Shown: piece by piece, positions 16,374 through 25,754 of the stretch | How the letters are laid out: every line of letters starts with the position of its first letter | Numbering within the stretch: the stretch's first letter is position 1 | NCBI RefSeq assembly: GCF_014960965.1 | Contig: NZ_CP063169.1 | Location: forward strand, 2,141,581-2,205,580 | Length of the DNA: 64,000 bases | Origin: Ruania alkalisoli | GTDB taxonomy: Bacteria; Actinomycetota; Actinomycetes; Actinomycetales; Beutenbergiaceae | Reading direction: 5' to 3' | Translations under genes and position numbers: made by a program | The notes under the pieces: model-generated | Databases searched by the model: none | The model's input: only the letters and a program-made list of their open reading frames with translations | Told to the model about the DNA's origin: nothing

Positions 16374-17672
16374 CTACTGTGCCGTGCGCACCGCCTGCGC
16401 GTCGCGCGCGCGTGACGGCGCGGCCGGTTCGGGGACCTCGCCGGTGAGCACCGGATCGTTGGTGCGGGCGAGGTGTGCCTCCAAGCGACCGGCGAGATCG
16501 CGGCGCAGGTCGTCGTGACGGCGGTCCTCGGCCACGTTGTGCAGTTCGTCCGGATCCTCACCGAGAAGGTAGAGCTCCTCGGCGACGGTGGCATCGAGCT
16601 CCAGGGAGCGTCGCGTGGGGCTCTCCTCGAGGTCGATCGCGAGTGGGTGCCGCGGGCCCGGTGCGTAGTTGCGGATGTACTTCGCGTCGCGGGTGCGCAG
16701 CCCACGGATCGGGTCGTAGCGGTCGTGGTATGTCTTCTCCAGGACCAGCTCCCGGTCGGCGGTGTTCTCCTCGCCGTGCAGATCCTGGACCAAGCTGCGC
16801 CCTTCGAGGCTATCCGGGATGGTGCCACCCGCGAGGTCGATGCAGGTGGGCACCAGGTCGAGGTGGCTCACCAGGGCCTCGGACCGGCGGGGCGTGCATC
16901 CCCAGGCGCGAGGTGGACGCATCAGGAGCGCCACCTGCACGCCGGAGTCGTACAGCGTGCTCTTCGCGCGGGGGAACGCCGCACCATGGTCGGTGGTGAA
17001 AATGACCAGGGTGTTGTCGGCAAGCGGTGAGTCGTCGACGGCGGTGAGGATCCGGCCGACCGCCTCGTCCAGCTGACGGATGGCCCCGTGGAAGCCGGCG
17101 ATGTCCTCCCGCGTGTCGGGAGTGTCCGGCAGGTAGCCAGGGACGTCGACGGCGTCCGGATCAGCATGCTCGTAGTCCTCCTTGGGCCAAGGACGATGGG
17201 CCTCCCACATGCCGACGGTCAGCAGGTGGGGCTGCTCGCTCTGTGCTCGCTCAGGCTGCTCCAGCCACCACTCCACGCGATGCGCTACTTCCAGTGCCCG
17301 GGGGAGGAAGCCGAGCCCGTGCACCTCGTCATAGCCAAGAGCGCGCGCGTCGAAATCCTCATGCTGCAATCCGATCAGCGTGGAGTGGTACCCGGTCGTG
17401 CGCAGGTGCTCCGGCAGCGTAGTCACATCGTCGCGGTACGACCAGCCGGCGTGGGTGAGCCCCATCAGGCCGTTTTGGTGGGGGAGTAGCCCGGTGAAAA
17501 TGCTCGATCGTGCCGGCGTGCACAGCGGTGCGGCGGCGAAGGCGGACTCGAAGGTGACGCTCTCGGCCGCGAGCCGGTCCAGGTTCGGGCTCGGCACCGA
17601 CGGCATGCCGTAGCAGGAGAGCCAGACGCCGAGGTCGTGACCGTGGATGAGGACGATGTTCGGGGCAGTCAT
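16374..17672 (-). CDS. Sulfatase, formylglycine (Cys) type
   Basis: The 432-residue protein has the S1 sulfatase signature CTPARSSIFTG with Cys51 as the residue converted to formylglycine, and a TTDHG metal/His motif near residue 230. The N-terminal metal site is IHGHDLG instead of the usual Asp pair. No signal peptide is evident, so it probably acts in the cytoplasm on imported sulfated carbohydrates. A separate formylglycine-generating enzyme would be needed and is not in this window. The start follows GGGAGGAAA. It lies downstream of an ABC importer operon. Confidence 0.88.
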   Translation of the reverse strand: MTAPNIVLIHGHDLGVWLSCYGMPSVPSPNLDRLAAESVTFESAFAAAPLCTPARSSIFTGLLPHQNGLMGLTHAGWSYRDDVTTLPEHLRTTGYHSTLIGLQHEDFDARALGYDEVHGLGFLPRALEVAHRVEWWLEQPERAQSEQPHLLTVGMWEAHRPWPKEDYEHADPDAVDVPGYLPDTPDTREDIAGFHGAIRQLDEAVGRILTAVDDSPLADNTLVIFTTDHGAAFPRAKSTLYDSGVQVALLMRPPRAWGCTPRRSEALVSHLDLVPTCIDLAGGTIPDSLEGRSLVQDLHGEENTADRELVLEKTYHDRYDPIRGLRTRDAKYIRNYAPGPRHPLAIDLEESPTRRSLELDATVAEELYLLGEDPDELHNVAEDRRHDDLRRDLAGRLEAHLARTNDPVLTGEVPEPAAPSRARDAQAVRTAQ

Positions 17673-17791
17673 GGTGGTTTCCTCCCGTGGTGGGCGCGGC
17701 GCAGGGACGGACCAGGTCCGTGGATGGGTCGACGGGCAAGCGGGGAGACTGCTGCGGGAACAGTGGGGTCTGCTCCCGCAGCACGCGAGGG

Positions 17792-19114
17792 CTATTCGGT
17801 GACGTACCCGCCCTCGGTGACGATCGCCGTCAGCTCCTCCTGCAGTGCGGCAAGTCCTTCTTCGGGGGTGACCTCACCGGCGGCGATGTTGGCCAGCGCC
17901 GGCTCGGTCACGGAAAGGAACTCACCGATGAAGGGCAGGCGCAGGGTGCCGCGTGCGGTCTCGGCCGACGCGCTCACGGCGTCCAGATAGGCCAGGGCGG
18001 ACTCATCAAGTCCCTCGGCATCCAGCACATCGGAGCGGGTCGGGATGCCGCCGTTGGTCACGAAGACCTCTTGACCCTCTTCGGACGTGACCCAGGTGAT
18101 GAAGTCGAGCGCGGCCTGCTGCCGTTCCTCGGGCAGGTCCGCGGGAATCGTGAGGTTCCACGTGCCGGTGGGGGAGGCGCCACCGGGCAACGGTGCGAAA
18201 CCCACCGTGTCGATGACGTTCGAGTTGTTCTCGTTCAGGATGCCGCTGGCGGCGGCGCCGACCACGTTGAGCTGGGCTGCTTCGCCGGACTGCATCAGCG
18301 CGATCGCTTCTGCCTGGCCCACACTCTGCGGATCCGCCGGCCCGAGCGCGGCGAGGTCCCGGAGCATGGTGGCCGCCTCGAGTGCCTCCGGCGTGTCCAG
18401 GGCCGGAGTCCAGTCGGTACCCGGGTCGGTGAAGAAGGAGCCGCCCATTCCGAAGAGGATCCCGGAGAAGTCGTAGGTGACGCCGGGCGCGCCGGGGATG
18501 CCCTGGGTACGCATCGTGTGCCCGTATCGGGTGGTCTCGGCGTCGACGATGGTCTCGGCATTGCTGAGCGTGTCGGGCCAGTCCTGTGGCGCGTCCAGGC
18601 CGAGCTCGTCATAGACATCGGTGCGGTAGACAAGGATCTGCAGGTTGCCGAGCAGCGGGATGCTGGTGAGGGCGCCCCCTTCGGCGAACGTCTCGGTCTC
18701 AGCGTCCCAGTACGGCAGGTTGTCGTAGGTGTGCATCGCCTCGTCCAGGGCGAATCCGGAGTCGATGTCGGTGAGCGGCATGAGCAGTTCGTTGCCGTTG
18801 AAGTACGCGAGGTCGACCTCGTTCACCTGGTACACGTCGAACGTGTGGTTGCCGGTCTGGGCGTCGTTGAGCATCTGCGACTTCACATCGTCGTTCGGGA
18901 AGGAACGCAGGTCCACATCGACGCCGGTGGCGTCCTCATAGGCGGCGACGACGGCGTCGTACGCCGGGTTCCACGGAGCCTGGGACGTGATCACGGTGAG
19001 GGACTCACCCGACCCCAGCGCTCCGCCGTCGGTGCCCCCGCCGCCGCAGGCGACCAGCGTGAGGGAGAGCGAGGCGGTGATGGCGACGGTGCATGTGGCA
19101 CGGCGGCGATTCAT
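17792..19114 (-). CDS. ABC transporter solute-binding lipoprotein, carbohydrate type
   Basis: The 440-residue protein has a signal peptide ending in lipobox LVAC (lipidated Cys23), a Gly/Ser linker, and the extracellular family 1 binding-protein layout (NPAYDAVVAAYEDATGVDVD near 50, MQSGEAAQLNV in the middle). It would deliver a sugar or sugar sulfate to the two permeases encoded immediately upstream. The start is the ATG after GAGGAG. Specificity is unknown; the adjacent sulfatase suggests a sulfated glycan fragment. Confidence 0.9.
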   Translation of the reverse strand: MNRRRATCTVAITASLSLTLVACGGGGTDGGALGSGESLTVITSQAPWNPAYDAVVAAYEDATGVDVDLRSFPNDDVKSQMLNDAQTGNHTFDVYQVNEVDLAYFNGNELLMPLTDIDSGFALDEAMHTYDNLPYWDAETETFAEGGALTSIPLLGNLQILVYRTDVYDELGLDAPQDWPDTLSNAETIVDAETTRYGHTMRTQGIPGAPGVTYDFSGILFGMGGSFFTDPGTDWTPALDTPEALEAATMLRDLAALGPADPQSVGQAEAIALMQSGEAAQLNVVGAAASGILNENNSNVIDTVGFAPLPGGASPTGTWNLTIPADLPEERQQAALDFITWVTSEEGQEVFVTNGGIPTRSDVLDAEGLDESALAYLDAVSASAETARGTLRLPFIGEFLSVTEPALANIAAGEVTPEEGLAALQEELTAIVTEGGYVTE

Positions 19115-19142
19115 GGGTACTCCTCGGATGTGGGGATGAGGG

Positions 19143-19966
<824 letters not shown>

Positions 19967-19970
<4 letters not shown>

Positions 19971-20905
19971 CGTTGCACCGCCTTCCGGACGAGGAGAACC
20001 AGGGCGAGCACCAGGGCGGTGACGGCGACGGTGAAGAGGCTGAACGCGGCTGCCTCGCCCAGGTCGAGGTTGTCGAAGAACAGGGTCTTGATGTGCTGGG
20101 AGACGAGCGTGGTGGCGCCGTCGGGCCCGCCTCGCGTCATCAGGTACATCTCGTCAAAGGCTTTGACGCCCATGATGATCCGGACCAGGATCACTGCGCC
20201 GATCGCCGCGCTCATCGACGGGATGACGATGTGGCGGACGACTTGGAACTCGCGGGCGCCGTCCACCCGGGCGGCCTCGAGCACGCTGGCATCGATGCCC
20301 TTCAGCGCCGTGTAGAGGAATAGGAACACCACTGGTGTCCAGTGCCAGATGTCTACCACCATGACGGCGGCCATGGCTGTGGGCCCGTCGCCGAGCCACC
20401 CTTGTTCGGAGAGCCCGATCGTGCGCAGGAGCTTGTTCAGTCCACCGGCGGTCGGGCTGAGGATGAGCAGCCACATGAGGCTCACGACCACCGGTGCGAT
20501 GACAGCGGGCCAGATGAGGACATTGCGGGCCAGCGGCAGGAGGGTGACGGCGCGATCGACGAGCAGGGCGAGGACGAAACCCACGACCAGTGTGCCGATC
20601 ACCGTCGCCGCCACGAACACGACCGTGTTGGTCAGGGCCTGGATGGAGGCAGCGTCGGCGAGGACATCGCGCAGGTTCGTCAGACCGGTCCATTCCCATT
20701 CGAAGCGGCCGCTGCGGATCTGCACGTCGGACCCTGCCATGCGTGCGACCTGCAGCAGTGGGTAGACGGCGAAGACGAGGCCGAAGAGGAGGAACGGAAC
20801 GAGGGCGAGGAGACGGAACAGGCTCCGGTTTGTCTGTGGACGGCGCCGTCTCGGCGCGGATGTCCCCACCCGATCCCGGGCGGGTGCTGCGGTCGTGGTG
20901 CTCAC
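19967..20905 (-). CDS. Carbohydrate ABC transporter permease, MalF/UgpA type
   Basis: The 312-residue protein has an Arg-rich cytoplasmic N-terminus, six membrane segments, and EAA loop ASVLEAARVDGAREFQVV. It is the first gene of the importer/sulfatase operon. The start is a GTG after a GAGAGGTTGGG purine-rich stretch. It pairs with the MalG-type permease. The divergent neighbour is a DUF222/HNH gene, 191 bases away. Confidence 0.9.
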
Positions 20906-20995
20906 TACCCAACCTCTCTGTTGTGGGGGAGTGCGTCCTCGATCGACCGTAGAGAGACTGAAGTGATCTGTCCAACGCGTAGTGCGGGATCGTCA

Positions 20996-21012
20996 GATCC
21001 GCGAAACGGATC
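20996..21012. promoter_or_regulatory. Inverted repeat in the permease/HNH divergent region
   Basis: GATCCG and CGGATC flank the 5-base spacer CGAAA, a perfect 6-base dyad. It lies about 90 bases from both start codons, so it could be an operator for the importer operon, perhaps for the LysR protein at 15446-16369. The binding protein is unknown. Confidence 0.35.
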
Positions 21013-21045
21013 GTGACGTGGGCAACCGCTGCCCATATATCTGCT

Positions 21046-21075
21046 CTGGACGGCGTCGAACGGATGTGCTATTGT
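21046..21075 (+). promoter_or_regulatory. Putative promoter of the DUF222/HNH gene
   Basis: CTGGAC and TATTGT are separated by 18 bases, followed by an AAGGAGG ribosome binding site and the ATG at 21097. The -35 element is a weak match. Confidence 0.35.
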
Positions 21076-21096
21076 CGGCTGTGAAGGAGGTTCTCT

Positions 21097-22536
21097 ATGA
21101 CGCAGACGACGATGTCGCGGGGGAGCGTGTTGTCGCGCGTCGAGGGCCTGGTGGCGGAGGTCCGGGAGCTCGCCGAGGCTGATCTGCTGGATGAAGTGGA
21201 TTCGATGGAGCTGCCGCGGTACATCAACGCCGTGGAGGAGCTGGGCCGGGTGCAGCATGCACTGTCGGTCAACGCTGCCCGGGCGATGGAGGCCGACGGC
21301 GGGTGGGCGCTGTCGGGTGCACGTTCGTTTGCCTCCTGGTGGGCGATGCGAACCGGGCATCACGAGGTGGCCGCGAGGCGCGAGGTGAAGACTGCGCGGG
21401 ATGTACGCGACTACCTACCGGCTTCGGGTACGGCACTCGCCGCGGGGGAAATCAGCGGCGATCACCTGGTGGCACTGTCGCGGCACGCGACGCGCACCGA
21501 GGTGCTGCGTGAACGTCTGCGGGATGAGGAGATGGGGGAGGGCTTCCTGCTGACTCATGCGCGGGCGATGGATGCGACGGCGTTCGCGAAGGTGGTCAAG
21601 GCGTGGGCGGTAGCGGCAGATCCCGAGGCGGCCGATCGCAGCTGGGTCGAGGATTCAGCAGCCGAGCACATGTACTTGTCGAAGACGATGGGTGGCTGGG
21701 CCTTCCGCGGTTGGATGGGCGATTCCAACGGGGCGGCGCTGGATGGAATGCTGACCGCTCGGATGGGATTACCCGCCGCAGGGGACGAGCGGTTGCCGTC
21801 ACAGCGACGCGCGGCGGCATTGATGGATGTGACTCGTCAGATGCTCGACTCGGGGGAGTTGTCACCGGGGGCGAGGGTCCGTCCGCACCTGGCGGTGACC
21901 GTGCCCTACGACACGTTGGAGCGGTTGATCGAGGCCAGTGATCCCACCCGGCACGACCACGTTGCGGTGCCGAGCCTGTCGCCGGGACCGTGCACCGGCA
22001 GCGGGCGCGTGAGGGGTTCGGGCGGTGTGCAGGACATGCTGGACGCTGTTTGCGAAACCGACGTTGACGATCCGCTCGACGGGGTCGTCATCAGTACAGT
22101 GATCGATCCAGAGGCGATGCGCGGCGCGGAGCCGGCCACGTTGGCCGATCAGACGCCGAACGCGCCGGCGCTGTTGGCGCGGCTGGCGTGCGAGGGTGAG
22201 TTCCACCGGGTGATCTTCGGCCCGGAGTCCGAAGTCCTCGATGCCGGGAGAACCAGAAGGCTCTTCTCCTCTGGGCAGGCGCGCGCGGTCATCGCCAGGG
22301 ACCGACATTGTCAGTATCCGGGTTGCCATGCGCCACCCGGTCGAGGGGAGGTGCACCACTCGATCTGGTGGTACGAGCAGCAGGGGAACACGGACGTCAA
22401 GGACGGGGTGTTGTTGTGCTGGCATCATCACGATTGGGTGCATCAGATGACGATCACCATCCGACGATCAGGTGGGCGGTGGCGGTTCTTCAAACCGAGC
22501 GGGCTCGAGGTCACGGCGCACCAACTCGCCGCATAG
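21097..22536 (+). CDS. DUF222 protein with C-terminal HNH endonuclease domain
   Basis: The 479-residue protein combines a DUF222 domain with a C-terminal HNH nuclease: CQYPGCHAPPGRGEVHH, then a GNTDVKDGVLLCWHHHDWVH tail with paired Cys and His for zinc and metal. Members resemble the 13E12 repeat family of mycobacteria and are often multi-copy; their role is unsettled (mobile, defence or competence-linked ideas exist). A strong AAGGAGG site sets the start. A second, more distant copy lies at 54526-56343. Confidence 0.88.
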   Translation: MTQTTMSRGSVLSRVEGLVAEVRELAEADLLDEVDSMELPRYINAVEELGRVQHALSVNAARAMEADGGWALSGARSFASWWAMRTGHHEVAARREVKTARDVRDYLPASGTALAAGEISGDHLVALSRHATRTEVLRERLRDEEMGEGFLLTHARAMDATAFAKVVKAWAVAADPEAADRSWVEDSAAEHMYLSKTMGGWAFRGWMGDSNGAALDGMLTARMGLPAAGDERLPSQRRAAALMDVTRQMLDSGELSPGARVRPHLAVTVPYDTLERLIEASDPTRHDHVAVPSLSPGPCTGSGRVRGSGGVQDMLDAVCETDVDDPLDGVVISTVIDPEAMRGAEPATLADQTPNAPALLARLACEGEFHRVIFGPESEVLDAGRTRRLFSSGQARAVIARDRHCQYPGCHAPPGRGEVHHSIWWYEQQGNTDVKDGVLLCWHHHDWVHQMTITIRRSGGRWRFFKPSGLEVTAHQLAA

Positions 22537-22666
22537 ACAGCTGCTGGGGGCTGCGGTGCGGGCTCGTGGGCGGCACGTGCCTACAGCACGTGAATCCCGT
22601 GCGCAGCGAGCAGTTCACGGGGAGCTGGGTGATTCGGGTGATGCAATACACAGACTAGAGAATGAC

Positions 22667-22680
22667 ATAATGTACATTAT
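22667..22680. promoter_or_regulatory. 14-base AT-rich perfect palindrome upstream of the phosphotransferase gene
   Basis: ATAATGTACATTAT is its own reverse complement. It lies 43 bases upstream of ATG 22724 in otherwise GC-rich DNA, and is flanked by a further inverted pair GACTAG (22653-22658) and CTAGTC (22684-22689). It also contains TACATT and TAATGT, which could serve as a -10 box, so a repressor binding here would block transcription. The regulator is unknown. Confidence 0.5.
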
Positions 22681-22723
22681 CGGCTAGTCGGACACGGTCC
22701 TGGTTGTGTGTTGAGATGGCGCC

Positions 22724-23704
22724 ATGGAATGCGACCGTGGGCCCCGGCTAGAGATGCTGTGGGAGTCCTGTGACCCTCAGCAGACGTTGGCGCAGCGATT
22801 CGGATTCGCAGATGCCGACGCGGTCGAAGGTTGGCTGCGCGTCACGCTGGCGACGTACTGGGACGTGACCGTTGAGTCGTGCGAACGCATCGTGATCAGC
22901 GACCACAACGCGCTGGCCTGGCTGACGACTGCCTCAGGGTCGCTGATCGCCAAGTGGTCGGCAGCACCGGAGCTTTTCCCGCGCTTGTCCCGGGTCGCGC
23001 GTCTCACCCAGTGGCTCGATGGCCAAGGTCTGCCGGTCTCCGCACCGCTGCCGTCGCTCGACGGCGCGGTACAGGTCGAGGTCGATGGCGCGTCGATGGC
23101 CCTGCAGCACGTCATCGACGGCGACATGCTCGATGTTGGTGATCCTCAGCAGGTCCGGGCTGCGGGGGTCGCACTGGGTGAACTCCACCAGGCTCTCGGT
23201 CGCTCCCCCGCAGCCGAAGAGCCGGTATCGCAGCGTGAAACGTTCGTGCCGATGATGTCACGAATAGCGCGCTGGCTGGAGTCGGAGCAACCGCATGTGC
23301 CCAAGCCTGCCCAGCAGGCGCTGCGCAGGCTCGTCGGCTCCGCACCCGTACTCGACGACGTCCCTCAGCTCCTCCATGGAGACTTCCGTTCCGCGAACGT
23401 CTTGTGCTCAGGCTCGTCCGTCGTCGGCGTGCTCGATTTCGAAGAGGTGCGCTTCGACCACTGCGTGGATGAGCTGGCGCGGTCGGCGGTCTTGCTGGGA
23501 ACACGATTTCACGACTGGGGACCTGTGTCGCCGGAGGTGCACGCACAGTTCCTCGCGGGCTACGAAACGGTGCGCTACCTGAGCCCGTCCGAGCAGCATT
23601 GGTGGGATGTGCTCGTGCTCTGGTACACGCTGGCGTTCGTGCCGGTCGGTCACGACCCCACGGGGTGGGCGGAGTCGGCTCGGAACCTCACGGTTGGGCG
23701 CTGA
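22724..23704 (+). CDS. Aminoglycoside phosphotransferase (APH)-like kinase
   Basis: The 326-residue protein has the APH/choline-kinase fold motifs: Lys77 in SLIAKWS, catalytic loop LLHGDFRSANVL with His218, Asp220 and Asn225, and metal-binding Asp238 in GVLDFEEV. Members phosphorylate aminoglycosides, homoserine, methylthioribose or other small alcohols; the substrate cannot be deduced. The start is the first ATG; ATG 22754 is an alternative. It stands alone, preceded by a striking palindrome. Confidence 0.8.
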   Translation: MECDRGPRLEMLWESCDPQQTLAQRFGFADADAVEGWLRVTLATYWDVTVESCERIVISDHNALAWLTTASGSLIAKWSAAPELFPRLSRVARLTQWLDGQGLPVSAPLPSLDGAVQVEVDGASMALQHVIDGDMLDVGDPQQVRAAGVALGELHQALGRSPAAEEPVSQRETFVPMMSRIARWLESEQPHVPKPAQQALRRLVGSAPVLDDVPQLLHGDFRSANVLCSGSSVVGVLDFEEVRFDHCVDELARSAVLLGTRFHDWGPVSPEVHAQFLAGYETVRYLSPSEQHWWDVLVLWYTLAFVPVGHDPTGWAESARNLTVGR

Positions 23705-23747
23705 GGAGAAGCATCGCTCGAAGGTACCTGTCCGGATGCGCAGCAGA

Positions 23748-23765
23748 TGAACGCCCAGTAACGTC
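23748..23765 (+). promoter_or_regulatory. Duplicated promoter element, copy 1
   Basis: TGAACGC, four bases, then TAACGTC. The same arrangement recurs at 24350-24367 in front of the paralogous gene. TAACGT fits a -10 box; the start codon lies 31 bases downstream, after GGAG. Confidence 0.5.
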
Positions 23766-23795
23766 GAGAGCCCATCTCGACACTGGAGTCAGATC

Positions 23796-24299
23796 ATGGC
23801 GCTACACGCACGGGCATGGACGCCCGTTGCCTCGCAACGCAGATCTTCGGAGTCCGCCCGGGTTGTTGCGCCCAGTCTGCGACGTGCAGGGGCGGCGACG
23901 TTCACCTGTGCTATCGCGGTTGCTGTCGACGCCATGACGCGGGCGGATGCGGCATTGGAACCTGCTCTTCTCGCTGGCTACTCGGTGACGATCTGGGTCA
24001 TCCTGCCCGCCACGCTCGCCCTCTGTGTGGTGGCGGGCGTGGCCGCTAGTCGGCGTGCAGTGCTCTCGTTCTGGAGCGCATCCCTGGTGGTGTCGTTCGC
24101 GACGGCCGGATGGATCGCGTGGGGTGTGGGCAACGTCGAAGGGACCTTGTACGGGGCGTTCCTGGGTGGGGGCGCTTTCGTCGCCGGCCTGGCCTCAGGT
24201 CGGCCGTGGCCGCTGCACCTGCGGATCACCATCGTGCTGCTGGTCGCATCGGCTACCGCGGTTGTGCTGGCCCGCGGCGTACCCGCCCTGGCCGGGTGA
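23796..24299 (+). CDS. Small four-helix membrane protein, paralogue 1
   Basis: The 167-residue product has about four hydrophobic segments (30-47, 57-83, 91-106, 140-165) and a central GVGNVEGTLYGAFLGGGAF motif. It is clearly related to the next gene (24402-24950), which has VSNVEGSLYGIVLGAGAI at the same position. I recognise no named family and propose no function. The ATG follows GGAG. Confidence 0.7.
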   Translation: MALHARAWTPVASQRRSSESARVVAPSLRRAGAATFTCAIAVAVDAMTRADAALEPALLAGYSVTIWVILPATLALCVVAGVAASRRAVLSFWSASLVVSFATAGWIAWGVGNVEGTLYGAFLGGGAFVAGLASGRPWPLHLRITIVLLVASATAVVLARGVPALAG

Positions 24300-24349
24300 A
24301 CCTGCGAGTCATATCCGTCACTTCTCGGCGTGGGCGGGTGACCGGCAGG

Positions 24350-24367
24350 TGAACGCGGGGTAACGTC
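24350..24367 (+). promoter_or_regulatory. Duplicated promoter element, copy 2
   Basis: TGAACGC, four bases, then TAACGTC, matching copy 1 at 23748-23765. The ATG at 24402 lies 35 bases after the TAACGT box, preceded by AAAGGAG. Confidence 0.5.
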
Positions 24368-24401
24368 TTCGGTCCTGGGGAGGCGACAAAGGAGCCTGAT
24401 C

Positions 24402-24950
24402 ATGACCATGTACGACCACGCGCTGGCGTTGCGGCCGGTAGCGTCGCAACGTCCTGCCCACGGCGACGCGGTCGTTCCCACGAGTCTGCGCGGCATGCTT
24501 CCGGCAGTTCTCGCCGGTGCTGCCATCATCGGCATCGACTCCCTGTTCAGTTCGAGCGCCGCTGTGCACCAGTGGATTCTGGTTGCCTACTCCGTCGCGT
24601 TGTGGGTGCTGGTGCCTGCCATCGCTACGGCCGGTGTGGTGGTCGGCGTGTCAGCGCACCGCCGCACCTCGATGACTGCCCTGCACTCTGCCCTGATCTT
24701 CGGCATCGCAGCGGCGCTGTGGATGATGCTCGGTGTGAGCAACGTCGAGGGGTCGCTCTACGGCATCGTGCTCGGGGCTGGCGCCATCACTGCCGGTACG
24801 GTGTTCGGACGACGCGACCACCGACGCCAGGCGACGGCGGCTGCGGCCGTGGTGGTCGCCGTCGGGGCCATGCTGCTCAACGTGGCGGTTCCGCTGCTCT
24901 CGCCGCCGGTTGAGAGTCTCCTCCTCGGTCTGGGGTTGCCGGTCGCGTGA
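24402..24950 (+). CDS. Small four-helix membrane protein, paralogue 2
   Basis: The 182-residue product shares the layout of the preceding gene: a hydrophilic N-terminus containing RPVASQR (compare TPVASQR upstream), about four hydrophobic segments, and the VSNVEGSLYG motif. The pair seems to be a tandem duplication that kept its promoter. The start follows AAAGGAG. No function is assigned. Confidence 0.7.
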   Translation: MTMYDHALALRPVASQRPAHGDAVVPTSLRGMLPAVLAGAAIIGIDSLFSSSAAVHQWILVAYSVALWVLVPAIATAGVVVGVSAHRRTSMTALHSALIFGIAAALWMMLGVSNVEGSLYGIVLGAGAITAGTVFGRRDHRRQATAAAAVVVAVGAMLLNVAVPLLSPPVESLLLGLGLPVA

Positions 24951-24969
24951 TCGGCTGAAAATTGAGGCG

Positions 24970-25371
24970 TCACTCCCCCGCCAACTCCTTGGTTGCTACC
25001 AACTGAATCAGGTTGCCGCAGGTGTCGTCGAAGACGGCGATCACGGCCGTCCCGATATCCGTGGGGCCCTCGGTGAACTGGACGTTCAGCCCGGTCAGCC
25101 GCTCGTGCTCGGCGGCGACATCCTCGACCTGAAACTGAGCCAGTGGGATACCGTCCTCCATCAGCGCATCACGGTAGGGCTTGACCGCTGGGTGCCCGGA
25201 AGGTTCGAGGAGCAACTCAGTTCCCTCGGGATCCTCCGGTGAGACGACGGTCAGCCACGACGCCTCCCCCAGCGGGATGTCGTGCTTGATCTGAAAGCCA
25301 AGCACCTCGGTGTAGAACTGGCGGGCGTGCGCCTGGTCGTCGACGAAGACGCTGGTGAGTCCGATCTTCAT
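24970..25371 (-). CDS. VOC-family (glyoxalase/bleomycin-resistance-like) protein
   Basis: The 133-residue product has two beta-alpha-beta-beta-beta halves typical of the vicinal oxygen chelate fold: SVFVDDQAHARQFYTEVLGF at the start, and VFDDTCGNLIQLV at the end with the metal-site-like Gln. It overlaps the ArsR gene by 4 bases. The role may be metal-dependent chemistry on, or sequestration of, a small molecule; the substrate is unknown. Confidence 0.87.
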   Translation of the reverse strand: MKIGLTSVFVDDQAHARQFYTEVLGFQIKHDIPLGEASWLTVVSPEDPEGTELLLEPSGHPAVKPYRDALMEDGIPLAQFQVEDVAAEHERLTGLNVQFTEGPTDIGTAVIAVFDDTCGNLIQLVATKELAGE

Positions 25372-25649
25372 GGTGAGGTCCTTTCGTGCGGCCACCGCCG
25401 CTGAATCTCGGCGAGCGGCTCCGGTGTGAAGTAGTGGAACTTGGAGCGGCCGCGCCGCTCGGTCGTGACCAGGCCCGCCGCCTCCAGTACCGCGAGATGC
25501 TGAGAGACGGCCTGCCGGCTCATGCTGAGCCCGTGCTGCATCGTGAGTGCACCGCACAGCTCGAACAAGGTCTTGCCCTCCCCCGCCGCGAGCTCGTCGA
25601 GCAGCACCCGGCGGGTCGCGTCGGCGAGTGCGCGGTAGATGTCGGCCAT
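25368..25649 (-). CDS. ArsR-family transcriptional regulator
   Basis: The 93-residue protein has the winged HTH of the ArsR type: ADIYRALADATRRVLLDEL at the N-terminus and MSRQAVSQHLAVLEAAGLV as recognition helix. No thiol metal-binding motif is seen, so it is probably not metal-sensing. ATG 25649 is chosen because residues upstream do not match the family. It is coupled to the VOC gene, and a perfect inverted repeat lies 15-30 bases upstream. Confidence 0.88.
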   Translation of the reverse strand: MADIYRALADATRRVLLDELAAGEGKTLFELCGALTMQHGLSMSRQAVSQHLAVLEAAGLVTTERRGRSKFHYFTPEPLAEIQRRWPHERTSP

Positions 25650-25663
25650 GGCGACCACAATAG

Positions 25664-25679
25664 GCAAGTGGTGTCTTGC
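25664..25679. promoter_or_regulatory. Inverted repeat upstream of the ArsR gene, candidate operator
   Basis: GCAAG and CTTGC are separated by 6 bases, a perfect dyad in the promoter region of the ArsR/VOC pair. ArsR proteins usually bind such short dyads and repress their own operon. Confidence 0.45.
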
Positions 25680-25754
25680 ATGTCAATTGGATGCGTGTCC
25701 CACTCCCCCGAAATCCTCGTGCACGTGATTCGTCATCAGTGCGACAGTGACCGC

